Shown here: positions 5,902 to 11,519 of the stretch, in pieces
Numbering within the stretch: position 1 is the stretch's first letter
Layout: each line of letters opens with the position of its first letter
NCBI GenBank assembly: GCA_045536015.1
Contig: JAZSMS010000086.1
Coordinates: 1 to 12,878, forward strand
Length of the DNA stretch: 12,878 nucleotides
Source of the DNA: JAZSMS01 sp045536015
Lineage (GTDB): Bacteria; Bacillota; Clostridia; Christensenellales; QALW01
Reading direction: 5' to 3'
Made by a program: the position numbers and the translations under genes
Notes under the pieces: generated by a model
What the model saw: the letters and a program-made list of their open reading frames with translations, nothing else
The model's database searches: none
What the model was told of the DNA's origin: nothing

Positions 5902-6963
5902 TTATACTTTTTGATGCTTTTTAACTATGCTTTGCATCTTATCAAAGTTTTCTTCCATCTCTTTAACCAATTTTATCTGCGTTCTGCAGCGCACAAGGTT
6001 ATGTTCGGGGTATTTTGTCTTAAAATACTCATCGCCCCTTAAATAGTCCTCTAAAAAGCGCATACCACATTCAAGCGTCATCATTTTTGCGCCGTCGCAC
6101 AAAAGATCAAACTCTTTTTCGTTAAGTGTATCCTGACAGCCATCAATAAAACCGTGGACACAATTTTCAAATGCTTTTAAGTCAAAGTGAACCTTGTCAA
6201 GCTGCTTTTCATCTTCCTTTGCGGTATTTGCGGCAAAACGAACCATATCGCCAAAGTCATTTACCGAATATCCCGGCATAACGGTATCAAGGTCGATAAC
6301 GCATTTGGCTTTTTTTGTATTTTTGTCAAGCATAACATTGTTTGATTTTGTATCGTTATGCGTAACGCGCACAGGAAGTGAGCCTTTTTCCCTTGCCTGC
6401 TCAAAGGTCTTATAAAATTCTTCATGATTTTTAAAGAATTCAATTTCAACCTCTACACCCTCTGCACGAGCGCAGACATCTTCTTTAATTGCCGAAAGCA
6501 AATTTGAAAATCTTACGGGCGTATTATGAAAGTTTTCTATCGGAACAAACAGGCCTTCGGCATCAAAGCCGTCAAGATAATGCTGAAACTGACCAAATGC
6601 AAACGCAATCTGATAAAGTTCTTCAGCGTTATATTGCTCAAGGCAAACTGCATTGTCAATAAAATCGTAAACGCGCCAATAGCTGCCGTTTAGCTTTATA
6701 CAAAACTTTCCTCTTTTTGAAGGAACAATATGTAACGCCTCTGCCCCTTTACGCTGAAGATAAAGAGTAACGCGGAAAATATTGTTTACTATATTTTCGG
6801 GCGAAGTAAATACGTTGTCGTTAATTCTTTGAAGCAGATACTTTTTATCTTTAGCCGTAATGCAGTATGTATCGTGAATATGACCGTTGCCGCAGGGAGA
6901 AATCTCCTCAGGCACAATACCAAATTGATTGGCAATTTTTTTGATATCTTCTATCTTTTCCAT
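5902..6963 (-). CDS. APH-fold phosphotransferase, NahK-like (N-acetylhexosamine 1-kinase family)
   Basis: A 353-aa kinase of the aminoglycoside-phosphotransferase/choline-kinase fold. The N-terminal lobe has GNGHIHDTY (25-33) as nucleotide loop and YLLQRIN (42-48) with the ATP-contacting region. The catalytic loop is THNDTKSNN (201-209) with probable base Asp204, and the metal-binding segment is IDLDTVMPGY (223-232). Length and motif spacing resemble N-acetylhexosamine 1-kinase (NahK), which phosphorylates GlcNAc/GalNAc at C1 in the lacto-N-biose pathway. There is no lacto-N-biose phosphorylase next to it, so the true substrate is open; it is not expected to be an antibiotic-resistance enzyme. 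The longer frame from 7011 would start inside the leader hairpin; the ATG at 6961-6963 has AAAGG 6 nt upstream and is chosen. It is monocistronic. Confidence 0.8.
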   Translation of the reverse strand: MEKIEDIKKIANQFGIVPEEISPCGNGHIHDTYCITAKDKKYLLQRINDNVFTSPENIVNNIFRVTLYLQRKGAEALHIVPSKRGKFCIKLNGSYWRVYDFIDNAVCLEQYNAEELYQIAFAFGQFQHYLDGFDAEGLFVPIENFHNTPVRFSNLLSAIKEDVCARAEGVEVEIEFFKNHEEFYKTFEQAREKGSLPVRVTHNDTKSNNVMLDKNTKKAKCVIDLDTVMPGYSVNDFGDMVRFAANTAKEDEKQLDKVHFDLKAFENCVHGFIDGCQDTLNEKEFDLLCDGAKMMTLECGMRFLEDYLRGDEYFKTKYPEHNLVRCRTQIKLVKEMEENFDKMQSIVKKHQKV

Positions 6964-6981
6964 AAAAAACCTTTTAAAATA

Positions 6982-7014
6982 AAAATGCGTTGTTTTTATC
7001 AAGCAACGCATTTT
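6982..7014 (-). promoter_or_regulatory. Hairpin at the 5' end of the kinase mRNA (attenuator or mRNA-stabilising leader)
   Basis: An 11-bp perfect inverted repeat AAAATGCGTTG (6982-6992) / CAACGCATTTT (7004-7014), extendable by three inner pairs. On the minus strand it starts right after the -10 of the kinase promoter and is followed by ATTTTATTTT and then the ribosome binding site. It looks like an intrinsic terminator yet sits between promoter and start codon, so it may attenuate transcription, protect the mRNA 5' end, or stop read-through from cysKE. Confidence 0.6.
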
Positions 7015-7042
7015 ATTGTATCATATATGAAAATTTTGTCAA
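7015..7042 (-). promoter_or_regulatory. Promoter of the NahK-like kinase
   Basis: Minus strand: -35 TTGACA (7042-7037), 16-bp spacer, -10 TACAAT (7020-7015). Predicted transcription start is near 7008, within the first arm of the leader hairpin. Confidence 0.7.
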
Positions 7043-7048
7043 CACACT

Positions 7049-7065
7049 AAAGCGTACAGCGCTTT
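7049..7065 (-). terminator. Weak candidate terminator after cysE
   Basis: A 6-bp stem AAAGCG / CGCTTT with a 5-nt loop, 7 bp past the cysE stop. The following minus-strand sequence (AGTGTGTTG) lacks a proper U-run, so termination would be inefficient. A neighbouring 6-bp hairpin GCAACC/GGTTGC (7067-7081) overlaps the cysE stop codon. Confidence 0.35.
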
Positions 7066-7071
7066 TGCAAC

Positions 7072-7695
7072 CTATGGTTGCTTTTTTGCTTCAAGTTCGT
7101 CAATTCTATCCGAAAGCTTTTTAAGTGCCTGTGCAACGGGGTCGGGAACGTGAACGTGGTCAAGCATTTCAACCTTTTCGCCCGCTACGCGCACAACCTT
7201 TGCAGGAACACCAACTGCAGTAGCGTGATCGGGAATTTCGTTTAAAACAACCGCGTTTGCCGCAATACGCGCATTATCGCCTACTTTAAACGAACCAAGC
7301 ACCTTTGCACCTGCGCCTACAAGCACGTTGTTTCCCAGTGTAGGATGTCGCTTGCCCTTTTCTTTGCCCGAACCGCCAAGCGTTACACCCTGATAAAGCA
7401 AGCAATCGTCGCCGATAATAGTGGTTTCGCCTATAACTATTCCCATTCCGTGATCTATAACAAGACGCTTGCCTATCTGCGCACCGGGATGAATTTCTAT
7501 TCCCGTTGCTCTACGCGCCCACTGCGATATTAAACGCGAAATAAAATAGCATTTTCTTAAATAAAACCAATGTGCAATTCTGTGCCAGATAATAGCGTGC
7601 ACACCGGGATAAAGCAATAATATGCTAAGCTTACTGCGCGCCGCAGGGTCGTTTTCTTTATATGCGGTAAGCAAATCGTTTAACCTTTTAAACAT
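7072..7695 (-). CDS. cysE: Serine O-acetyltransferase
   Basis: Cytoplasmic enzyme that makes O-acetyl-L-serine from serine and acetyl-CoA, the first step of cysteine synthesis. At 207 aa it is the short Firmicute type, lacking much of the N-terminal domain of the enterobacterial form. It contains the left-handed beta-helix of hexapeptide repeats (about 65-165): IEIHPGAQIGKRLVIDHGMG with Asp81-His82, YQGVTLGGSG (101-110) for acetyl-CoA, KRHPTLGNNVLVGAGAKVLG with His117, and AVGVPAKVV near the end. The start at 7695 has AGGAG overlapping the cysK stop codon (TAGGAG), with 9 bp between the genes, so it is co-translated with cysK. The partner is fitting: CysE and CysK form the cysteine synthase complex in many bacteria. 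The C-terminal tail ends in a short charged helix. Confidence 0.96.
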   Translation of the reverse strand: MFKRLNDLLTAYKENDPAARSKLSILLLYPGVHAIIWHRIAHWFYLRKCYFISRLISQWARRATGIEIHPGAQIGKRLVIDHGMGIVIGETTIIGDDCLLYQGVTLGGSGKEKGKRHPTLGNNVLVGAGAKVLGSFKVGDNARIAANAVVLNEIPDHATAVGVPAKVVRVAGEKVEMLDHVHVPDPVAQALKKLSDRIDELEAKKQP

Positions 7696-7704
7696 TATTA
7701 TCTC

Positions 7705-8631
7705 CTATTCAAACATATTTGTCGATAAATATCTCTCGCCCGTATCTGCCGCAAGAACAACTATAAGCTTTTGGGCGTTTTCTTCTCTCTTTGCAAGTTC
7801 AACCGCTGCCGCTATTGCCGCCGCAGATGAAATTCCAAGCAAAATACCCTCTTTTTTTGCAACTAACCTGCCAAGCAAAAAGGCATCTTTGTCGCTTACG
7901 CAAACAACCTCGTCAAGCACGGTTTTATCCAAGAGCTCGGGAACAAAGTTTGCACCTATTCCCTGAATTGCGTGTGCGCCCGAAATTCCCTTTGAAATAA
8001 GCGGCGAGCTTTTAGGCTCTACACCTATTATACTTATGTTTTTATTTTTTTGCTTTAAAAACTTACCAACGCCGCTGATGGTTCCGCCCGTGCCGATTCC
8101 TGCAACAAAGACGTCAACTTCTCCGTCGGTGTCTTCCCATATTTCAGGACCCGTAGTTTCAAAATGGGCAAGCGCGTTATCCAAATTAGAAAATTGGTCG
8201 GGAATAAACGCACTTTCAAAGCTTTTTGCAAGCTCCTGTGCCTTTTCTACCGCGCCCTGCATACCTCTTGCACCGTCGGTTAACACTATCTCGGCACCGT
8301 ATGCGCTAAGCAAACGGCGACGCTCGATACTCATAGTTTCGGGCATAGTTAGAATAACCCTATATCCTCTCGAAACAGCAATAGAAGCAAGACCAATTCC
8401 CGTATTTCCGCTTGTAGGCTCGATAATAACGGTATTTTCAGTTATATCACCGCGCTCTATCGCCTTTTCAAGCATATATTTAGCCGCCCTGTCCTTTGCC
8501 GAGCCCGCAGGATTAAAACATTCTGCCTTAATTGCAATGCGTGCCGAAAGATTAAAGTGTGCTTTTATATTATTAAGTTCTATAAGCGGAGTTTTACCAA
8601 TAAGCTCCGACGGAGAAGAATATATTTTCAT
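7705..8631 (-). CDS. cysK: Cysteine synthase A (O-acetylserine sulfhydrylase)
   Basis: PLP-dependent enzyme that replaces the acetyl group of O-acetylserine with sulfide to make cysteine. At 308 aa it has normal family length. Diagnostic motifs: IGKTPLIEL (11-19), NPAGSAKDR (40-48) with the PLP-binding Lys46, EPTSGNTGIGLA (71-82) binding the substrate carboxylate, GIGTGGTISGVGK (178-190) binding the PLP phosphate, and GISSAAA near residue 270. The start at 8631 has AGGAGG 6-7 nt upstream. It is first in the cysK-cysE operon under a sigma-A promoter with a leader of only a few tens of bases, too short for a T-box or SAM riboswitch, so control is more likely by a protein at the promoter. Confidence 0.97.
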   Translation of the reverse strand: MKIYSSPSELIGKTPLIELNNIKAHFNLSARIAIKAECFNPAGSAKDRAAKYMLEKAIERGDITENTVIIEPTSGNTGIGLASIAVSRGYRVILTMPETMSIERRRLLSAYGAEIVLTDGARGMQGAVEKAQELAKSFESAFIPDQFSNLDNALAHFETTGPEIWEDTDGEVDVFVAGIGTGGTISGVGKFLKQKNKNISIIGVEPKSSPLISKGISGAHAIQGIGANFVPELLDKTVLDEVVCVSDKDAFLLGRLVAKKEGILLGISSAAAIAAAVELAKREENAQKLIVVLAADTGERYLSTNMFE

Positions 8632-8659
8632 CTTCTTCCTCCTATAAAGTTATACTAAC

Positions 8660-8688
8660 AATATACTCATATTTTGCAATTTAGTCAA
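8660..8688 (-). promoter_or_regulatory. Promoter of cysK-cysE
   Basis: Minus strand: -35 TTGACT (8688-8683), 17-bp spacer, -10 TATATT (8665-8660), 28 bp before the cysK ATG. Confidence 0.75.
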
Positions 8689-8698
8689 GAAAAATTGC

Positions 8699-8714
8699 GC
8701 TTATGGTAATAAGC
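8699..8714. promoter_or_regulatory. Perfect inverted repeat in the cysK-mreB intergenic region, possible operator
   Basis: GCTTAT (8699-8704), 4-bp centre, ATAAGC (8709-8714). It is 10 bp upstream of the cysK -35 and 26 bp upstream of the mreB -35, a usual place for an activator site. The binding protein is unknown. Confidence 0.4.
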
Positions 8715-8740
8715 ATCACAATATTTTTCATAATATTTTA

Positions 8741-8769
8741 TTGAAAACAAATAAAATGTGTGATATAAT
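8741..8769 (+). promoter_or_regulatory. Promoter of mreB-family gene (extended -10)
   Basis: -35 TTGAAA (8741-8746), 17-bp spacer, -10 TATAAT (8764-8769) preceded by TGA, giving an extended TGn -10 element. It lies 30 bp before the ATG at 8800. Confidence 0.8.
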
Positions 8770-8799
8770 AGATTAATAAAATTTTTCAAGAGGTCAAAT

Positions 8800-9813
8800 A
8801 TGCTTTTTAAACGACAGGATATTGCTATTGACTTAGGCACCGCTTCGGTGCTTATATACGTAAAGGATAAAGGAATAGTTCTTCGCGAGCCAAGCGTTGT
8901 TGCGGTTGATAAAGATACACAGCGCGCAGTAGGCGTTGGCTTTGAAGCGCAAAAAATGCTTGGCAGAGCTCCCGAAGCTATAACCGTTATCCGCCCGCTT
9001 AAAGACGGCGTTATTTCCGACTGTGACGTTACGCAGCAAATGCTTGAAATGTTTATGAAAAAAGCCGTTCCGCGAAAAGGTCTTTTGCGCCCCCGTATTA
9101 TTATATGCGTTCCCTCGGGCGTTACCGACGTAGAGCAGCGTTCGGTTTTAGGCGCGGCAAAAAGGCTTGGCGCAAAAAGCGCATACATTATGGAAGAAGC
9201 AAAAGCAGCCGCAATAGGTGCTGATATTGATATTCAACAACCACACGGCTCTATGATAGTCGATATCGGCGGCGGTACGACCGATATTGCAGTTTTGTCA
9301 CTTGGCAACAGCGTTTTAAGCACTTCTATAAAGGTTGCGGGCAACAAAATGGACGAGGCTATCGTTAAATACATACGCCGCAAGCACAACCTTTTAATAG
9401 GCGACCGCACTGCCGAAATGCTTAAAATAAACATTGGTACCGCATGGCCAAGAAAAGAAACTCTTACAAGCGAAGTAATGGGTAGAAATCTCGTTACGGG
9501 ACTTCCTAAAAGCATAACCGTTACCTCGGAAGAAATAACCGAGGCGCTTCAGGAATGTTTTGACCGCATTTTAACCGAAATTCACAATATTTTAGACCAG
9601 ACTCCCCCCGAGCTTGCCGCAGATATTATCGAAAGCGGTATAGTTTTAACCGGTGGTGGCTCAATGATGTTTGGCTTTGATAAGCTTATATCCTCAACCT
9701 TTGGAATTAACTGCTTTGTTGCAGAGGATGCAGTTTCGTGCGTTGCGCTTGGTGCAGGCAAATGCCTTGCAAACCTTGACTACGCCGACCCTGACGAGCC
9801 GTTATTTATTTGA
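8800..9813 (+). CDS. MreB/Mbl-family rod-shape-determining actin homologue
   Basis: A 337-aa bacterial actin that forms membrane-associated filaments guiding lateral cell-wall synthesis. The ATPase landmarks are complete: phosphate-1 DLGTASVLIY (11-20), the MreB signature GIVLREPSVVAV (25-36), EEAKAAAIGADI (132-143), phosphate-2 DIGGGTTDIA (155-164) and the adenosine motif GIVLTGGGSMMFGFD (280-294). The N-terminal MLFKRQDI is hydrophobic/basic, consistent with membrane contact. AAGAGG 6 nt upstream supports the start. Unlike classical mreB it is not followed by mreC and mreD; a terminator comes directly after the stop and cysK is divergent. The GTAS where canonical MreB has GTAN, and the isolated locus, suggest an Mbl- or MreBH-like paralogue rather than the operonic mreB, so I leave the symbol blank. 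Confidence 0.92.
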   Translation: MLFKRQDIAIDLGTASVLIYVKDKGIVLREPSVVAVDKDTQRAVGVGFEAQKMLGRAPEAITVIRPLKDGVISDCDVTQQMLEMFMKKAVPRKGLLRPRIIICVPSGVTDVEQRSVLGAAKRLGAKSAYIMEEAKAAAIGADIDIQQPHGSMIVDIGGGTTDIAVLSLGNSVLSTSIKVAGNKMDEAIVKYIRRKHNLLIGDRTAEMLKINIGTAWPRKETLTSEVMGRNLVTGLPKSITVTSEEITEALQECFDRILTEIHNILDQTPPELAADIIESGIVLTGGGSMMFGFDKLISSTFGINCFVAEDAVSCVALGAGKCLANLDYADPDEPLFI

Positions 9814-9814
9814 C

Positions 9815-9848
9815 AAAAAACGGATGACTTTTTTAGTCATCCGTTTTT
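9815..9848. terminator. Bidirectional terminator between mreB-family gene and thioredoxin
   Basis: Stem CGGATGACT / AGTCATCCG (9821-9829 and 9835-9843) with a 5-nt loop, extended by an A-run (9815-9820) against a T-run (9844-9848). It begins 1 bp after the mreB stop and lies 7 bp from the stop of the convergent thioredoxin gene. Confidence 0.9.
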
Positions 9849-9855
9849 ATCTTTC

Positions 9856-10173
9856 TTATACGTTTTCTTCAAGCATCTTTTTTATTTGGCTTTTTGTTCT
9901 AAAGCCGTTAACGGTTTTAACTGCTTCGCCGTCTTTAAAAAGCATCATACACGGAACAGCACTTACCGCAAAGCGTTCGGCAAGATGATTGTTCTCATCA
10001 ACGTTTATTCTCACAACATCAAGTGATAAATTTTCTCTTACCAAAGCATCAAGCTCTTGTGCAAGGCTTTTACACGGCCCGCACCACGAAGCAAAAAATT
10101 GTACCAGCACAGGTTTAACTGCTTTTTCTACCGCACAGGAAAATTCCTTTTCGGTAATATTTTTTATATCCAC
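9856..10173 (-). CDS. trxA: Thioredoxin (GTG start)
   Basis: A 105-aa disulfide reductase with the canonical active site WCGPC at 30-34 (Cys31, Cys34), preceded by PVLVQFFAS and followed by the cis-proline segment SAVPCMMLFKDG. Length is that of a standard single-domain thioredoxin. The frame can be extended 6 codons to a TTG at 10191, but that stretch contains the AGGAG ribosome site, which is 7 nt from the GTG at 10173; the protein therefore begins (f)M-DIKNITEKEF. VPCMM has a cysteine after the cis-Pro where threonine (VPT) is commonest, and Gly-Phe-Arg replaces the usual GxxxK helix cap; both are mild. No thioredoxin reductase is in the window. It has its own promoter. A thiol role beside cysteine biosynthesis and metal/oxyanion transport genes is plausible but is inference from location. 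Confidence 0.9.
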   Translation of the reverse strand: MDIKNITEKEFSCAVEKAVKPVLVQFFASWCGPCKSLAQELDALVRENLSLDVVRINVDENNHLAERFAVSAVPCMMLFKDGEAVKTVNGFRTKSQIKKMLEENV

Positions 10174-10204
10174 AACAAATCTCCTAAACAAACTTTATAT
10201 ATAC

Positions 10205-10233
10205 ATTATCCCCTAAAATCAAAAAACTGTCAA
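10205..10233 (-). promoter_or_regulatory. Promoter of thioredoxin gene
   Basis: Minus strand: -35 TTGACA (10233-10228), 17-bp spacer, -10 GATAAT (10210-10205). It is 31 bp from the GTG start. Confidence 0.75.
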
Positions 10234-10314
10234 ACTGTTTTACAACTTTTACTTTACATTGCTTTTTTTGCAAAAAACATTTATAAAACATTCATGTATC
10301 TCACAACATTTTAG

Positions 10315-10343
10315 TTGCATTTTTAACTTTATCAACTTATAAT
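10315..10343 (+). promoter_or_regulatory. Promoter of the CHR transporter-nuclease operon
   Basis: -35 TTGCAT (10315-10320), 17-bp spacer, -10 TATAAT (10338-10343), 31 bp before the ATG at 10375. The 80 bp between this and the thioredoxin promoter hold four ACATT copies (10256, 10277, 10288, 10306), two of them as AAAACATT 11 bp apart, but no recognisable operator. Confidence 0.7.
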
Positions 10344-10374
10344 AAAGAAAGAAACAATTTTGAAAGGCATAAAA

Positions 10375-10923
10375 ATGAAAAAAGATATTTTAAAACTGTT
10401 TACTTCGTTTTTCAAAATAGGTCTTTTTACGTTTGGCGGCGGATATGCTATGATTCCGCTTATACAGAACGAGGCTGTTGAAAAACAAAAATGGATCTCC
10501 GATGACGATATTTTAGAAATTTTAGCAATAGCCGAGTCTACTCCCGGCCCCATAGCAATAAATTCTGCCACTTTTATCGGCAGTAAGGTTGCCGGATTCT
10601 GGGGCGCGGCGGCGGCAACATTTGGGGTTATTCTTCCGTCGTTTTTAATAATTTCAATAATCTCTTATTTCCTCGAAGCCTTCAAAGATGCTAAAGTGCT
10701 TAAATATGCATTTATGGGAATACGTGCAGGTGTTCTTGCTTTAATAGTAAAAGCTCTTTGGGGAATGTTTAAAAAAAGCAAAAAAGACCTCTTCTTTTAT
10801 ATTATTGCCTCAATCGCACTTTTATTTACACTTTTGCTTAATTTAAATGTGCTTATCGTGCTTGTTTTTTCGGCAACGGCAGGCATCGTTTATTCGCTTT
10901 GGTTAAGGAGGGATAAAAAATGA
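10375..10923 (+). CDS. Chromate transporter family protein, half-size (first of pair)
   Basis: A 182-aa membrane protein with one CHR domain. The family signature FKIGLFTFGGGYAMIPLI (13-30) is followed by the conserved AESTPGPIAINSATFIG, then hydrophobic segments around residues 72-98, 113-126 and 137-175. Full-length ChrA transporters have two such domains; here they are separate adjacent genes, like the paired short CHR proteins of Bacillus. Members export chromate or act on related oxyanions, but for most gut homologues the natural substrate is unproven. The longest frame starts at a TTG (10360); the ATG at 10375 follows GAAAGG by 8 nt and gives the usual start (MKKDILKLF). Its TGA overlaps the start of the next gene (ATGA), so the two are translationally coupled. 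Confidence 0.92.
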   Translation: MKKDILKLFTSFFKIGLFTFGGGYAMIPLIQNEAVEKQKWISDDDILEILAIAESTPGPIAINSATFIGSKVAGFWGAAAATFGVILPSFLIISIISYFLEAFKDAKVLKYAFMGIRAGVLALIVKALWGMFKKSKKDLFFYIIASIALLFTLLLNLNVLIVLVFSATAGIVYSLWLRRDKK

Positions 10924-11498
10924 TTTTTTTACAGTTATTTTTAACCTTCTTTAAAATAGGACTTTTTACCTTCGGTGGCGGCTACGCTATGATTCCGCTT
11001 ATTTTTGAAGAAATCACAGCAAATTATTCGCACCTTTTAACCGAAGAAGAGCTTATAAACTTTATAGCGGTTTCAGAAAGCACACCCGGTCCATTTGCAA
11101 TTAATATTGCAACCTATATAGGCACCGTTGCCGCAGGCGGAAGCGTTTGGGGCGGAATTTTAGGTGGAATATGTGCAACACTTGGCGTTGTAATGCCTTC
11201 GTTTATAATAATTTTGATCGTTTCTAAGTTCTACGAAAAGTTTAAGACAAATAAAATTGTAAGCGGAGCAATGACCGGCTTAAAGCCTGCCGTTGTTGGT
11301 TTAATTGCCTATGCAGGAATAAACATCGGCAAAACGGTTTTCTTCCCTAATGCGTTTACTTTTGACGTAACGTTTTACATCTCGCTTGCCATATTTGTAC
11401 CTATGACGGTGTTAGCACTTAAAAAGGTACATCCGATATTGCTTATTTGCGCTTCGGCAGCTGTCGGAATTTTAAGCGGATATATTCTAGGACTATAA
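10920..11498 (+). CDS. Chromate transporter family protein, half-size (second of pair)
   Basis: A 192-aa membrane protein, a paralogue of the upstream gene: both start with a near-identical LFxxFFKIGLFTFGGGYAMIPLI stretch and share (A/S)ESTPGP(I/F)AIN. Hydrophobic segments follow around 78-107, 119-134 and 145-192. AAGGAGG at 10905-10911 lies 8 nt before the ATG, a strong site inside the end of the previous gene. In the two-gene form of this family the partners probably insert in opposite orientations and work together as one transporter; that is family knowledge, not visible here. It is co-transcribed with the beta-CASP gene 21 bp downstream. No arsenic, sulfate or chromate regulator is adjacent. 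Confidence 0.92.
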   Translation: MIFLQLFLTFFKIGLFTFGGGYAMIPLIFEEITANYSHLLTEEELINFIAVSESTPGPFAINIATYIGTVAAGGSVWGGILGGICATLGVVMPSFIIILIVSKFYEKFKTNKIVSGAMTGLKPAVVGLIAYAGINIGKTVFFPNAFTFDVTFYISLAIFVPMTVLALKKVHPILLICASAAVGILSGYILGL

Positions 11499-11519
11499 AT
11501 TTTTTAAGGAGAAAAAAAT

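Noticed and set aside
5902..7011. Aminoglycoside resistance gene
   Set aside because: The APH fold is shared, but length and the NDTKSNN / DLDTVMPGY motifs fit NahK-like sugar kinases rather than resistance enzymes.
8036..8647. A 203-codon rightward open frame opposite cysK
   Set aside because: It is fully antisense to a gene with complete PLP-enzyme motifs, has no ribosome site, and its translation is low-complexity Ser/Pro/Leu-rich as expected of an antisense shadow.
8632..8660. T-box or SAM riboswitch controlling cysK-cysE
   Set aside because: Only about 25 bp separate the predicted transcription start from the ATG, and no T-box sequence is present.
8685..9188. A 167-codon leftward open frame opposite the start of the mreB-family gene
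   Set aside because: It overlaps conserved actin motifs on the other strand and both divergent promoters, and shows no domain pattern.
10256..10310. Four ACATT copies between the thioredoxin and CHR promoters as an operator array
   Set aside because: The spacing is irregular (21, 11 and 18 bp), and such 5-mers are common in A+T-rich DNA; only mentioned under the promoter entry.
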